Shown: positions 14,391 to 23,542, numbered from the stretch's first letter. The stretch: DNA of 43,656 nucleotides from Nonomuraea turcica (GCF_030718205.1 NZ_JAUZQF010000051.1:1-43656); one strand, 5' to 3'. Numbers and translations are program-made. Notes: generated from the letters alone by a model not told the origin.

Positions 14391-15278
14391 TCAGCGACCG
14401 CTTGATCTCCTGACCGGACTCTCCGGCGGCGTCGGGTGATGGTCGCTCCCGCCGTGCCAGCTGGCGAGGAAACGGAGCGCCTCGTCGCTGGGCGAGCCCG
14501 GCTCCGGCAGGTAGGTCACCAGCACCTGGTCGGGCTCGTCGCCGACCCGCAGGCTCTCGTAGTCGAGGACCAGTTCGCCGGCCAGCGGGTGATCCAGATG
14601 GACCCTGCCGTTCGAGCGTTCTCTGACGTCGTGTTCCGCCCACAGGCGGCGAAAGTCGGAGCTGTTCATCGACAGCTCTCCGATCAGCGTGGCGAGGTCC
14701 TGGTCGTCAGGATGGCGGCCGGCGTCGAGCCGCAGGAACGCCACCGTCTCGCGTGCCTTGTCGGCCCAGTTGAGGTAGAGGGCGCGAACGGACTCGTCGA
14801 GGAACACCAGGCGCGCGCAGTTCAGTCCTGCGGGTATGGCGGTTTCCGTGCCGGAGTCGCTGAAGAAGAGCAGGGCGGCCAGGCGGTTGCAGGCGAGCAG
14901 TTCGCTGCGGCGGCCGATGACGAATGCAGGTCCTGCGGTTGCGTCGAGCAGCCGCTGGAGCGTGGGACGCACGCGCGGCGACGGCCCGCGCGCCGCAGGA
15001 GTGCGCGCGGGGCGGGCCACATTGTGCAGGTGATTCCGCTCAGCCTCGTTCAATCCCAGTGCGCGGGCGATCGCGCCGAGAACCTCGTCGGAGACGTTGG
15101 TGGCGCGCCCCTGCTCCAGGCGCACATAGTACGGCACGCTCACCCCGGCGAGCAGGGCCACCTCTTCGCGGCGGAGGCCGGCGACCCGGCGGCGCTCGCC
15201 GTAGGTGGGAAGCCCGGCGTCCTCGGGACGCACGCGCGCCCGGCGCGATCGGAGGAACTCACCCAATTCCCGACTCAT
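14391..15278 (-). CDS. XRE-family regulator with MmyB-like ligand domain
   Basis: Residues 1-75 form a Cro/C1-type HTH ('RRVAGLRREEVALLAGVSVP' then 'YYVRLEQGRATNVSDEVLGA'), and residues about 95-280 the MmyB-type PAS-like domain ('LLDATAGPAFVIGRRSELLA', 'FLRLDAGRHPDDQDLATLIG', 'RVHLDHPLAGELVLDYESL'), known in some homologues to bind fatty acid. Actinomycetes have many such regulators, usually divergent from an oxidoreductase they control; here the next gene is a divergent SDR. The ATG at 15278 starts at the conserved MSRELGEFL; the frame extends upstream but without family similarity. It probably represses or activates the SDR gene. Confidence 0.85.
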   Translation of the reverse strand: MSRELGEFLRSRRARVRPEDAGLPTYGERRRVAGLRREEVALLAGVSVPYYVRLEQGRATNVSDEVLGAIARALGLNEAERNHLHNVARPARTPAARGPSPRVRPTLQRLLDATAGPAFVIGRRSELLACNRLAALLFFSDSGTETAIPAGLNCARLVFLDESVRALYLNWADKARETVAFLRLDAGRHPDDQDLATLIGELSMNSSDFRRLWAEHDVRERSNGRVHLDHPLAGELVLDYESLRVGDEPDQVLVTYLPEPGSPSDEALRFLASWHGGSDHHPTPPESPVRRSSGR

Positions 15279-15421
15279 GTCCACGCCATCCAGTATCGAA
15301 CCTTTCGGCTGTGCTGCCCTGACCCTGCCAGTACCACCTTCCCCAGGGGCCTGGCTGTCCTCGTACCGCGGGTTGCACCATCGTGCCGAACACCCGCGAT
15401 TCTCGAGCACTGGAGTAAGCG

Positions 15422-16186
15422 ATGACTGTTCTGTCCCCCCTCGCCGGTCGGCGCGCGGTCGTGACCGGGGCCTCCTCGGGAATCGGCGCCGCCACCGCTC
15501 GGCTACTCGCGGCGCAGGGCACGCGGGTCGCGCTGGTCGCCCGCCGCCAGGACCGGCTCGACGCCCTGCACACGGAGATCAAGAACGCCGGTGGCTCGGC
15601 CGTGCCGATCGCCCTCGACCTCGCCGGGGCCGAGGCGGGCGTGATCGAGGACGGCGCTCGGCTGGCCGCCAGGGAACTGGGCGGCGTGGATCTCGTGGTG
15701 AACGCGGCGGGAATCCTGTCGCCCAGCATGCTGGCGGACGGCCTGGTGGATGAATGGCAGCGCCAGATCGAGGTGAACCTCACCGGACTGCTGCGCCTCA
15801 CCCGTGCCCTCCTGCCGGACCTGCTCAAAGCCGCGTCCACTGGAGATGCCGCCGACCTCATCAACGTCTCGTCAATCGCGGCGAGCCAGGTGGAGTTCGG
15901 CGCGGCGGTGTACGCGGCGACCAAGGCGGCCGTCAGCCATCTGTCCAGACACCTCAGGCAGGAGCTCGCGCCGCAGAACGTCCGGGTCACCGACATCCAG
16001 CCCGGGATGGTCGTCACCAAGCTGCGGTCCGGCTCCGAGCTGGGGATCGCCTGGGAAGAGGACATGAAGACGCGAATCGATCCGCTCACCGCCGAGGACG
16101 TGGCGGAGGTCATCGCCTTCGCTGTCGGCCGACCGCGCCACGTCAGCCTCCCGGAGATCGTGGTGATGCCGGCCAAGCAGACGTGA
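15422..16186 (+). CDS. Short-chain dehydrogenase/reductase
   Basis: The 254-residue protein is a classical SDR with TGASSGIG (NADP-binding), an Arg-rich 'VALVARRQDRLDAL' strand favouring NADPH, 'LVVNAAG' (NNAG variant), the active-site Ser in 'INVSSIAASQ' and 'YAATKAAVSHLSRHLRQEL' (Tyr-x3-Lys). 'VTDIQPGMVVTKL' is the usual PG motif. Length is normal. It would reduce a ketone or oxidise an alcohol on an unknown small molecule. GGAG lies seven bases before the ATG. It is divergent from the XRE/MmyB regulator gene at 143 bases distance. Confidence 0.88.
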   Translation: MTVLSPLAGRRAVVTGASSGIGAATARLLAAQGTRVALVARRQDRLDALHTEIKNAGGSAVPIALDLAGAEAGVIEDGARLAARELGGVDLVVNAAGILSPSMLADGLVDEWQRQIEVNLTGLLRLTRALLPDLLKAASTGDAADLINVSSIAASQVEFGAAVYAATKAAVSHLSRHLRQELAPQNVRVTDIQPGMVVTKLRSGSELGIAWEEDMKTRIDPLTAEDVAEVIAFAVGRPRHVSLPEIVVMPAKQT

Positions 16187-16583
16187 ACTGCGCTCCTTGT
16201 CTTGCAGGCACGTGATCAGATCGGGCCGGCGAATGTCATTTCCGGCACCCGCAGGCTGGTCGGGTCTGCGGCCGCACAAGGCGCAGAGGTTGAGGTGCCT
16301 CTGATCTTCCGGAGACCGCCTCGGCGGGCTGCGGCCGAACGGCATTCAAAGTGACAACGCAACGCGAACCCTGACCACGGTCAGGCAGGCCGCAGTCATA
16401 TCCACCGCGGCTGGATGAAACCCCGCACGGTGCACGGCCTCCACGATGGCGAGGAAGCCCGTGCCGGGGATCGTCACCGTAATCCCATCCGACAGGCCGT
16501 CGTACTCCAGTAGTGGCTACGGATTCGGAGTCGCCGCCATGCTCCTTACCTTCTGTGTCATGAGTACACAGAAGGGTTTCAAA
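16187..16583. other. Intergenic region without recognisable gene
   Basis: About 400 bases between the SDR and lipase genes. I see no frame with family similarity, no strong hairpin and no obvious promoter apart from the lipase ribosome binding site (GAAGGG, 16571-16576). Confidence 0.5.
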
Positions 16584-17672
16584 ATGAGAACGAATCGTTT
16601 AATCCGGGGTAGCACGGTCATCGCCGCGTTAGCCGTGTGCACCGGTCTGCTGGCCACGGCACCCGCCGTCGCGCAAGTCCCCTCGACCTCAGGCGCGATG
16701 TCCGCGGCCGAGCCGGCTCCGGAGCCCGAGCCCACTGAGGAACCGGACGCCGAGCCGGTCACCCCGCCACCCCTCGACCCGCTGCCGGACCCCGACCCGG
16801 AGGAACTTGACGACCCGCTCCAGGAACTGGACCCCACGCCGGAGCAGGACGTGGAAGCGCCGGTCGACACGCTGGCAGCGCCCGCACGCGCGAACTCCAA
16901 GACGCGGCCGACCGTGTTCATCCACGGCTGGAACCGAAGCGCGAACACCAACTGCTCCACCACCTGGGCCGCGGCCAAGAACGTGCTGCGGGACAAGGGG
17001 TTCACCGGCCGCTTCGTCACCTTCGGCTACTACGGGGGGAATACCCTCTGCGACTATAAGTTCGCCGGGACCACCGACACCCGTATCCAGGAGGTCGGCC
17101 GCAAGCTCGCCTGGTACGTCAACAGCCTGTGGAACCAGTACCACAAGCCGGTGGACATCGTGGCCCACTCGATGGGCGGGCTGGTGGCCCGGGCGGCGAT
17201 TGAGGGCGTCAACCGGTACGGCGGCGGCAGCGACGGCAAGTGGCCAGCGCGCCTGTACATCGAGGACGTCGTCACCCTAGGCACCCCGCACGCCGGCTCC
17301 AACTGGGCCACCGCCTGCGCCCCCACCCACGAGCAGTGCAGTGACATGAGGCCTGGAAGCGGTTTCCTGGAGTGGCTGTCGTACAACCCGCGCTCCCAGA
17401 TGGGGACCGAGTACACCGCGATCGCCTCCGATCACGACGAGCGGGTGGGCAGGAAGTCGGCCACCAACAACTGGAGGGCCGACAACTGGGTCACCTTCAG
17501 CCAGTCCACGACGGGGTCGATCATGAACCATAGCGCGCTACGGACGACCAAGACAGGGACGTGGTGTGGCGTCTATCGGTGGGAGAACATGGACGCCTCC
17601 AAGACGTCCTGCAATGGTGTCCCGCCGCTGCAGCGCGCCGCGCTAGCCCTTTACTACCAGGACAACCGCTGA
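16584..17672 (+). CDS. Secreted triacylglycerol lipase/esterase
   Basis: The protein has a Sec signal peptide ('MRTNRLIRGSTVIAALAVCT', cleavage probably after APAVAQ), then about 70 residues of Pro/Glu/Asp-rich linker (PEPEPTEEPD...), then an alpha/beta-hydrolase domain. 'RPTVFIHGWNRSANTNC' is the oxyanion HG motif; 'VDIVAHSMGGLVARAA' holds the nucleophile Ser; 'VVTLGTPHAGSNWA' is typical of actinomycete lipases; 'IMNHSALRTT' supplies the likely catalytic His. Several Cys suggest disulfides, as expected for an extracellular enzyme. The acidic linker may tether or space the enzyme from the cell envelope. ATG 16584 follows GAAGGG; ATG 16560 is an alternative. Confidence 0.87.
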   Translation: MRTNRLIRGSTVIAALAVCTGLLATAPAVAQVPSTSGAMSAAEPAPEPEPTEEPDAEPVTPPPLDPLPDPDPEELDDPLQELDPTPEQDVEAPVDTLAAPARANSKTRPTVFIHGWNRSANTNCSTTWAAAKNVLRDKGFTGRFVTFGYYGGNTLCDYKFAGTTDTRIQEVGRKLAWYVNSLWNQYHKPVDIVAHSMGGLVARAAIEGVNRYGGGSDGKWPARLYIEDVVTLGTPHAGSNWATACAPTHEQCSDMRPGSGFLEWLSYNPRSQMGTEYTAIASDHDERVGRKSATNNWRADNWVTFSQSTTGSIMNHSALRTTKTGTWCGVYRWENMDASKTSCNGVPPLQRAALALYYQDNR

Positions 17673-17727
17673 ACACAGGCACGACTGAGCGGCGGGCGCC
17701 GAGCACATGAACCGCGCCGGCCGTATG

Positions 17728-17756
17728 CCCCGCCGTCTCCCTCCCGGGCGGCGGGG
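17728..17756 (+). terminator. Possible terminator hairpin after lipase
   Basis: CCCCGCCG (17728-17735) pairs with CGGCGGGG (17749-17756) across a 13-base loop, about 55 bases after the lipase stop. No U-run. The remainder of 17757-18040 holds no gene that I can support. Confidence 0.35.
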
Positions 17757-18040
17757 CGCCGCCGTGCCCGGCCTTCCCACGACGGAGACCAGCGTCGTCC
17801 GGAAGCACCGCCCGTCCCCTGCGGGCGGCCTCTCCCACGACACGCCTCCCCGGGCCCACGGGCTTTCCGGCCGCAGCCGCCCGGCACCGGTCGCCAGGCG
17901 CGCCGGGCGAACGGATGTCACACTTTGCCTCCCCCGGACCTCACATAGGCGGAAGTTCATCCGGAAGGCGCCGCCCGCCCGTTTCTCGCGGTGTCGCGGG
18001 TCATTCGGGTGATCAACGGTAGGGACGGCCCGGAGGAAGG

Positions 18041-20785
18041 ATGCTTTACGGACGTACCCAAGAGCTGTGCACGATCGACCGGATGCTGGCGGCGGCGCAC
18101 GACCGGCGCAGTAGCGCCCTCATCATCCACGGAGAGGCCGGCATCGGGAAGTCGGCGCTACTGGGCTACGCCCGTGCCTCGGGGATGACCGCACTCGAGG
18201 CGTTCGGGGTCGAGTGCGAGGCGAAGTACCCATTCGCCGGGCTGCATCTGTTGCTGCGTCCCCTGCTCGACCACGTCCACAAGCTCCCGCCGCGGCAGGC
18301 GGCGGCGCTGCGCGGCGCGTTCGGACTCGGCCCTTCGACCTCCCAGGACCTCTTCCTCACCGGGCTTGCCGCGCTCACCCTGCTGTCCGAGCACGGTCCC
18401 GGCCCGGTGCTGTGCCTGATCGACGACCTGCAGTGGCTGGACTCAGCCTCCGCCTCCGCGCTGCTGTTCGCCGCGCGGCGCCTGGAAGCGGAAGGTGTTT
18501 GCATGATCTTCACCTCCCGCGAGGACGACCCCGCTCCGGGAATTCTCCGGATGCGTCTGGGAAAGCTGCCGGACGTGGCGGCCGGCGAGCTGCTCCGCGC
18601 ACGCGCGGGCGCCATGTCGGCGCAGACCAGCCGGCGGATCCTCAACGAGGCTGCGGGGAATCCGCTCGCTCTGCTGGAGTTCTCGGCCGCGCTCACGGAC
18701 GATCAGCGGGCGGGACGGGCCGGTCCCCTCCCCTCGGCCGTCGACGCGGAGCCGTCGCCCAGCCGGGTCCAGCGGGCGTTCCGTGCCCGGATCGAGGGCC
18801 TTCCCGAGGCCACGCAGCTCGTGCTGCTCGTCGCGGCGGCCGACGACATGGGGGACGCCGAGCCGATCCTGCGGGCCGCCGGGAGGCTGGGCGCCGGAGG
18901 GGACGCGCTCGGCCCCGCGGAACAGGCCGGCATCGTGCACGTCACCGGCGACGGCGGCTCGGTCTCCCGGATTCGGTTCCGCCATCCGCTGATCCGTGCC
19001 GCCGCCTACCAGGGAACGCCGCACCACCTCCGAGTAGCCGCACACCGCGCACTCGCCGCCGTCCTGACCGGGGAGGCGCACACCGGCCGCCGAGCCTGGC
19101 ACCTGGCGACCGCGGTGCGGGGTACCGACGACGAGGTCGCCGCGGAGCTGGAACGCGCAGCTGTGCAGGCCCTGGACCGGCAGGACACCCCTGCCGCATC
19201 AGCGGCCTTCGAACGGGCCGCCGCGCTCACGACCGACGAGCGGACCAGGGCGGGCAGGTTGGTCCGGGCCGCGGAGCTTGCGGTGCGGGCGGGCCACCTG
19301 GACAAGGCTGTTGCCCTGGCAGAAGGCGTCGGCGAGCTCACCTGCGACCTGCCAGTGCGGGCCAGGGCCGACCACATCTGGGCGTCGGTGGAGTTCGAGC
19401 GCGGGTCCGCGAGCCGAGCCGGCCACATCCTCGTCAAGAGCGCCCGGCGCGTCGCGGCGGCGGATCCGGAGGCGGCGACCCTGATGCTGGTCGACGCGGC
19501 CAGGAACGCCGTGTTCGGAAGCGATGCCGGGCTGGCCCGCGCCGTCGCGGCCGCTCTGGCCTGCCTGGATGGGCGTGGCGGGCGCGGTGTTTCGGGTACT
19601 TCGCTGGCGCGGGGGCTGATGACGGTCGCCCAGGTGATCGACGATGAGACGGTGCATGACCTGGGGCCGGTGCGCGAGGCGGTGGGTTTCCTGCTGGAGA
19701 CCGCGCAGGACCAACCGGCTCGGTACCTCCTCGCGGGCTCGCTGAGCCTGCTTGCGGGCGATCACGTCATGGCGTGCCGCGTGGGGGCGTCGCTGGTGGC
19801 CCAGTGTCGCGGCCAAGGGCTGATCGGGGTGCTGCCGTCGGCCCTCGCCCTGCTGGCGCAGGCCCAGATGGTGAACGGCCGGCACCGTGACGCGGCGGAG
19901 GCGGCCGACGAGGCGCTGCGGGTGGCCCGCGATATCGGGCAGTCCCACCGCGTCCAGCATCTCGGCGGCATCCTCGCGTGGCTGGCCGCGATCTCCGGAG
20001 ACGCCGCAGGCTGCCGGGCGCTGGCCGCCGACATGGATCTGGCAGTGGAGGCGGGCCGGGTGATGGGGGCCTGGGCGTCCGGGCTGCTCCACCTCGGCCT
20101 GGGCGACTCGCGACAGGCGCTGGAGCATCTGGCGCCCCTCTGGCACGGCGGGCGCAGGCACCAGACCGTGGCCCTGTACGCCGCGCCGGACCTGATCGAG
20201 GCGGCGGTCCGGGCTGGACGGCCCGACCTGGCCCTGGAGCCACTGGCCGAGTTCGAGCACTGGGCCAAGGCGGTGGGAACCCCGCTGACCGCAGCGGGCG
20301 CCGCCCGGTCGAGGGGCATGCTCGCCCGCGGCGCCGAGGCCGGGACGCACCTGGCCGAGGCCGTGCGCATCCACGAACGGCACGCTGGCTCTGACCACAG
20401 GTTCGAGCGAGCCAGGACCGAGCTGGTGTACGGCGAGTTCCTGCGCCGCGACAAGCAGCGGGCCGCGGCGCGGGAGCACCTGCGGACCGCGTTCGAGCTG
20501 TTCGACCTGCTTGGGGCCCACCCCTGGGCCCGGCGCGCCCGGACCGAGTTGCGAGCGCTGGGATCTAGGGCTGTGTCCAGGGCCAAGGGCCTGGCCAGCC
20601 TCCTCACGCCGCAGGAGCTGCAGGTGGTCAGGCTGGCCGCAGGCGGCATGGCCAACCGGGAGATAGCCGCCCACCTCTTCCTCAGCCCGCGGACGATCGA
20701 ATACCACCTGTACAAGGCCTATCCGAAACTTGGCGTCGGTTCCCGGGCCGAACTGGCTGATCTGGATGTTCCTTCAATGTGCTGA
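18041..20785 (+). CDS. LAL-type LuxR-family regulator (ATPase)
   Basis: A 914-residue STAND-type regulator. The N-terminus has a Walker A motif ('HGEAGIGKSALLGYA', residues about 29-43) and Walker B ('VLCLIDDLQWLDSASASALL'). The middle is an alpha-helical, TPR-like region, and the C-terminus is a LuxR HTH ('LTPQELQVVRLAAGGMANRE' then 'IAAHLFLSPRTIEYHLYKAY'). LAL proteins are ATP-dependent activators frequent in natural-product clusters. The start is ATG preceded by GGAGGA. No ECF41-type box with correct spacing is upstream (TGTCACA at 17916 has only a weak CTCA at N17). Its targets are unknown; the nearest biosynthetic locus is the lanthipeptide operon 6 kb upstream. Confidence 0.9.
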   Translation: MLYGRTQELCTIDRMLAAAHDRRSSALIIHGEAGIGKSALLGYARASGMTALEAFGVECEAKYPFAGLHLLLRPLLDHVHKLPPRQAAALRGAFGLGPSTSQDLFLTGLAALTLLSEHGPGPVLCLIDDLQWLDSASASALLFAARRLEAEGVCMIFTSREDDPAPGILRMRLGKLPDVAAGELLRARAGAMSAQTSRRILNEAAGNPLALLEFSAALTDDQRAGRAGPLPSAVDAEPSPSRVQRAFRARIEGLPEATQLVLLVAAADDMGDAEPILRAAGRLGAGGDALGPAEQAGIVHVTGDGGSVSRIRFRHPLIRAAAYQGTPHHLRVAAHRALAAVLTGEAHTGRRAWHLATAVRGTDDEVAAELERAAVQALDRQDTPAASAAFERAAALTTDERTRAGRLVRAAELAVRAGHLDKAVALAEGVGELTCDLPVRARADHIWASVEFERGSASRAGHILVKSARRVAAADPEAATLMLVDAARNAVFGSDAGLARAVAAALACLDGRGGRGVSGTSLARGLMTVAQVIDDETVHDLGPVREAVGFLLETAQDQPARYLLAGSLSLLAGDHVMACRVGASLVAQCRGQGLIGVLPSALALLAQAQMVNGRHRDAAEAADEALRVARDIGQSHRVQHLGGILAWLAAISGDAAGCRALAADMDLAVEAGRVMGAWASGLLHLGLGDSRQALEHLAPLWHGGRRHQTVALYAAPDLIEAAVRAGRPDLALEPLAEFEHWAKAVGTPLTAAGAARSRGMLARGAEAGTHLAEAVRIHERHAGSDHRFERARTELVYGEFLRRDKQRAAAREHLRTAFELFDLLGAHPWARRARTELRALGSRAVSRAKGLASLLTPQELQVVRLAAGGMANREIAAHLFLSPRTIEYHLYKAYPKLGVGSRAELADLDVPSMC

Positions 20786-20794
20786 TGTGCTCGC

Positions 20795-20996
20795 AGCGGA
20801 GGACAGCGGCGCTCAGCCGCTGTGCATGACCGAGCTCGCCAACCGGTGATCACCTCACGAAACGGCCTGACGTACCAGGTCTTCCAATTGGAGAAACCCG
20901 GCTTGCTGCTGCGTCAGACTGATCCCGACGCGAGCGAAGGATTCAGTCGTCATCACCGGCGAGGGGCGCAAGGTGCTCGAAGAAGCGGCACCCTGA
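20795..20996 (+). pseudogene. Degenerate fragment of a MarR gene, paralogous to 13787-14287
   Basis: Bases from about 20800 read 'AQPLCMTELANR' then stop, and in shifted frames continue as 'TYQVFQLEKPGLL.RQTDP', then 'VVITGEGRKVLEEAAP'. This is the HTH and wing of the intact MarR protein (QPLCMTELANRMITSRNG..., VVITGEGRRLLEEAAP). The 16 bases GATGTGCTCGCAGCGG at 20783 also occur at 13679, upstream of the intact gene, which suggests that a copy of the whole locus lost about 240 bases between two CAGCGG repeats. Confidence 0.7.
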
Positions 20997-21064
20997 GGTG
21001 CCCCGAACCTTCCGGTCTCGGACCCAAGTAGGGTCAGAGACAGCCTGGTGTGGGAAGGAAGCAC

Positions 21065-21172
21065 GTGGCGAAGAGGCCGAGAATATATCCGCCCGAGTCG
21101 CTGGCCGAAGTCGTGCGCGATCGCTCCTGCGAGTGCGTTGAGATCAAACGGTTGACGGCCGTCCTGGTGTGA
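21065..21172 (+). CDS. Possible 35-aa ORF
   Basis: A GTG preceded by GGAAGGA at good distance opens a 35-codon frame (MAKRPRIYPPESLAEVVRDR..., ending LTAVLV). I recognise no family. It follows the MarR fragment and may be a remnant or a small protein; low confidence. Confidence 0.2.
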   Translation: MAKRPRIYPPESLAEVVRDRSCECVEIKRLTAVLV

Positions 21173-21249
21173 CAGACGGTCGGGGTCCTCCCGCGACCGG
21201 CCGTTCGGCGACGGCGGTCGTCACGACCGGCACGGTGTCGGAGGGCTGA

Positions 21250-22695
21250 TCACCGCGCCGCCCCACACCACTGCCGCAGCGCCTGGCGGATGTGTTGCGG
21301 ATCGGGGCGGGTTGCGGTCCAGGCGAGGTAGCCGTCGGGCCGGATCAGCATCGTGGTGGCCGTGCCGTACAGGATCGGGTCGTCGGTGCGCAGCACGTCG
21401 ACGCGGTCGTGCCAGGGTGTGGCCGCCTGGTGTGCGGTGGTGGCGTCGAGCAAGAGGAAGCGGCCGCGCATCCGTTCATACAGCCGGCCGGTGCCGAGCT
21501 GCAGGTCGGGCATCCGATGGCCGGCCAGCGGCGAGGTGAGCGTGCCATCCGGGACCGGGTAGTGGATGCCCAGGCCCGAGAGTGTCAGCCGAGCCTTCTC
21601 GGAAACCTTCGGATGGTTGATGATCGCGGGCGCGATATAGGGGCGCAGGAGGCGGACCGGTGCGGGCGCGTCGGCCAGGCGGCGCAGCAGATCGGTCAGG
21701 CGCAGCACCGTGCGGCCCACCGGGTGGCGTTCAGACTGGTAGGTGTCCAGCAGCCAGGACGGTGCCCATCCCTGATGTGCGGCGGCGAGCTTCCAGGACA
21801 GGTTCGCGGCGTCCTGGATGCCGGTGCTCATGCCCATGGCGCCGAGCGGCGAGTGGACATGGGCGGCGTCTCCGGCGAGGAAGACGCGTCCGACCCGGTA
21901 GGCCCTGGCCTGCCTGCGCTCGCTCAGGAACCGGGTGGACCAGCTCATCTCCGCCAGACCCAGGTCGTCGCCGGCGATCCTGCGCAGCGAGTCGCGAACC
22001 TCCTCGATGGTCACCGGTTCGTCGATCGGGACGTTCTGCCCAGTGCGGTCCCAGATCGTGGCACGGAACCAGCCGTCCCCATACGGCGGCAGCAGCGCGG
22101 CTCCGTCGTCGCCGATGAACGGGTTCACGGCCAGCGGCAGTTGGCGTTTGAGTAGCACGTCGGCCAGCAGGATGCGGGTGTCGTAGCTCTTGCCGGAAAA
22201 CCCCACCCCGAGCAGCCGCCGCACGGCACTGTGCGCTCCGTCGCAACCCGCCACGTAATCGGCACGTTCGCTGTCCCCGGTGCCCAGGGTGAGTGTGACG
22301 CCGTCGGCGTCCTGCGTCAGACCGGTCACCTCCGCGCCGCGGACGATCTCGACGCCCAGGTCCCGTGCTCGTGCCTCCAAGGCCGCCTCGGTGCGCGCCT
22401 GGCGCAGGATGAGGACGTAGGGGAAGCGGCTGTCCGGGTGGCGCATGTTGAACACCAGCTCGGCGCCCTTGATATGCGGCCGCACTTCCGGGACCTGGAT
22501 CCCTTGGGCGACGAGCCCGTCGGCCAGGCCGCGCATGTCGAGCAACTCCAGCGTGCGGGCATGGATCGCGAAGGCCCGGGTCAGGTTGGACTCCTCGGCC
22601 CGCCGTTCCAGGATCTTGACCGGGACTCCCGCGCCGGCCAGATCTCCAGCTAGCGCCAATCCGGTGGGACCGGCTCCGACGACGATGACGCTCAT
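21250..22695 (-). CDS. FAD-dependent aromatic monooxygenase (class A)
   Basis: The 481-residue protein is a group A flavoprotein monooxygenase. It shows the dinucleotide motif 'VIVVGAGPTGLALAGDLAGA', the 'AFAIHARTLELLDMRGLAD' segment, the DG motif ('YVAGCDGAHSAVRRLLGVGF') and the GD motif ('GRVFLAGDAAHVHSPLGAMG'), followed by a thioredoxin-like C-terminal domain. The family (PgaE, rifampicin monooxygenase and relatives) hydroxylates aromatic polyketides or drugs using NAD(P)H and O2. It is divergent from a TetR gene with two operators between, an arrangement typical of inducible detoxification. Substrate unknown; antibiotic inactivation is one possibility. Confidence 0.88.
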   Translation of the reverse strand: MSVIVVGAGPTGLALAGDLAGAGVPVKILERRAEESNLTRAFAIHARTLELLDMRGLADGLVAQGIQVPEVRPHIKGAELVFNMRHPDSRFPYVLILRQARTEAALEARARDLGVEIVRGAEVTGLTQDADGVTLTLGTGDSERADYVAGCDGAHSAVRRLLGVGFSGKSYDTRILLADVLLKRQLPLAVNPFIGDDGAALLPPYGDGWFRATIWDRTGQNVPIDEPVTIEEVRDSLRRIAGDDLGLAEMSWSTRFLSERRQARAYRVGRVFLAGDAAHVHSPLGAMGMSTGIQDAANLSWKLAAAHQGWAPSWLLDTYQSERHPVGRTVLRLTDLLRRLADAPAPVRLLRPYIAPAIINHPKVSEKARLTLSGLGIHYPVPDGTLTSPLAGHRMPDLQLGTGRLYERMRGRFLLLDATTAHQAATPWHDRVDVLRTDDPILYGTATTMLIRPDGYLAWTATRPDPQHIRQALRQWCGAAR

Positions 22696-22723
22696 GGCAT
22701 CCCCATTCGATACTTAAAGTTCC

Positions 22724-22738
22724 GGTACTCGAAGTACC
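22724..22738. promoter_or_regulatory. TetR operator 1
   Basis: GGTACTCGAAGTACC is a perfect 6-bp inverted repeat around a 3-base centre, between the divergent monooxygenase and TetR genes. A related site follows 28 bp away (centre to centre), and the outer AAGTTCCGGTAC/GTACCGGAACTT sequences make the two sites one larger inverted repeat. Confidence 0.72.
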
Positions 22739-22751
22739 GATTCACCTATTT

Positions 22752-22766
22752 GGTACTCTGGGTACC
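22752..22766. promoter_or_regulatory. TetR operator 2
   Basis: GGTACTCTGGGTACC repeats the half-sites of operator 1 (GGTAC/GTACC) and ends 23 bases before the TetR start codon, so occupancy would also repress the regulator gene. Confidence 0.7.
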
Positions 22767-22789
22767 GGAACTTGTCAAGGAGTAGATGA

Positions 22790-23371
22790 ATGCCGACCAA
22801 CCGTGGAGGTCGCCGACCGGATCCGGAGGTGGACGATGCCATCCGGAAGGCGATGGCCGAACTGCTGTTCGAGCGCGGGTTTGATATGACCTTCGACGAT
22901 GTTGCCGCTCATGCGGGCGTGGGTCGCACCACGGTCTTCCGACGCCATCCGACCAAGAAGGACCTGATCCTGGAGGCGTTCTCTCAGGTCAGCATCGAGC
23001 AGTTCCGGCCCGCCGACACCGGCTCCATCCGCGGCGATCTCTACGACACGCTGTCGCAGATCATGCGGGTGTTCGCCGACCCGCGCATGCGCATGCTGAT
23101 GAGGCAAGGGCTCGGCGAGGCCTGCCGCGACCCCGCGTTCACCGACCTGTTCCGCGCGGTGCTGGACCGTCGCCTGGAGCTGATCACCGTTCTGGTGGAA
23201 CGCGCGGTGAACCGGGGCGAGCTCCCCGCGTCCACGAGTCCCTTGCTGATCGCGGACCTGATCTCAGGCGTCATCGCCGTCCGCGTCGCCGTCGACACGC
23301 CTCTGCCTGATCCTGGCGAGCTCACCGCTCTGGTCGACGGCCTCCTGTACGGCTTCACCCACGCCGAATAA
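22790..23371 (+). CDS. TetR-family repressor
   Basis: The 193-residue protein has the TetR N-terminal HTH ('FERGFDMTFDDVAAHAGVGR' then 'TTVFRRHPTKKDLILEAFSQ') and an all-helical ligand/dimer domain ending 'LTALVDGLLYGFTHAE'. The ATG follows AAGGAG. It is divergent from the FAD monooxygenase gene and two 15-bp operators lie between, so it very likely represses that gene and itself until a ligand, perhaps the monooxygenase substrate, is bound. A bidirectional terminator lies downstream. Confidence 0.9.
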   Translation: MPTNRGGRRPDPEVDDAIRKAMAELLFERGFDMTFDDVAAHAGVGRTTVFRRHPTKKDLILEAFSQVSIEQFRPADTGSIRGDLYDTLSQIMRVFADPRMRMLMRQGLGEACRDPAFTDLFRAVLDRRLELITVLVERAVNRGELPASTSPLLIADLISGVIAVRVAVDTPLPDPGELTALVDGLLYGFTHAE

Positions 23372-23467
23372 GCCGCTCAACCGGCCACCACCTGCCGTAC
23401 AAGGAAGGCTCACGGACGCCAACCCACAGGAAGGCGAGAAACCGCGGCCCCTCGGCGGAGCCGACAC

Positions 23468-23502
23468 GGCTGGGCGGTCGCGGGGAGGACGGCCGCCCAG
23501 CC
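23468..23502. terminator. Bidirectional terminator between tetR and methyltransferase genes
   Basis: GGCTGGGCGGTCG (23468-23480) pairs with CGGCCGCCCAGCC (23490-23502), 13 bp with one T-G pair and a nine-base loop, between convergent genes. Confidence 0.65.
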
Positions 23503-23542
23503 ATGGTCAGCCCGACCCAGGGGACGGGCCGAAACGGAATCG

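Noticed and set aside
14284..14400. Minus-strand reading 'LVQALKDLDQVSMLFFPPAF' between MarR and XRE genes
   Set aside because: It looks protein-like but runs without stop into the antisense of MarR and has no family match or start; not supportable as a gene.
17916..17943. TGTCACA followed at N17 by CTCA, upstream of the LAL regulator
   Set aside because: The -10 part does not match CTCT; I left it out of the ECF41-type set, although it may be a weak member.
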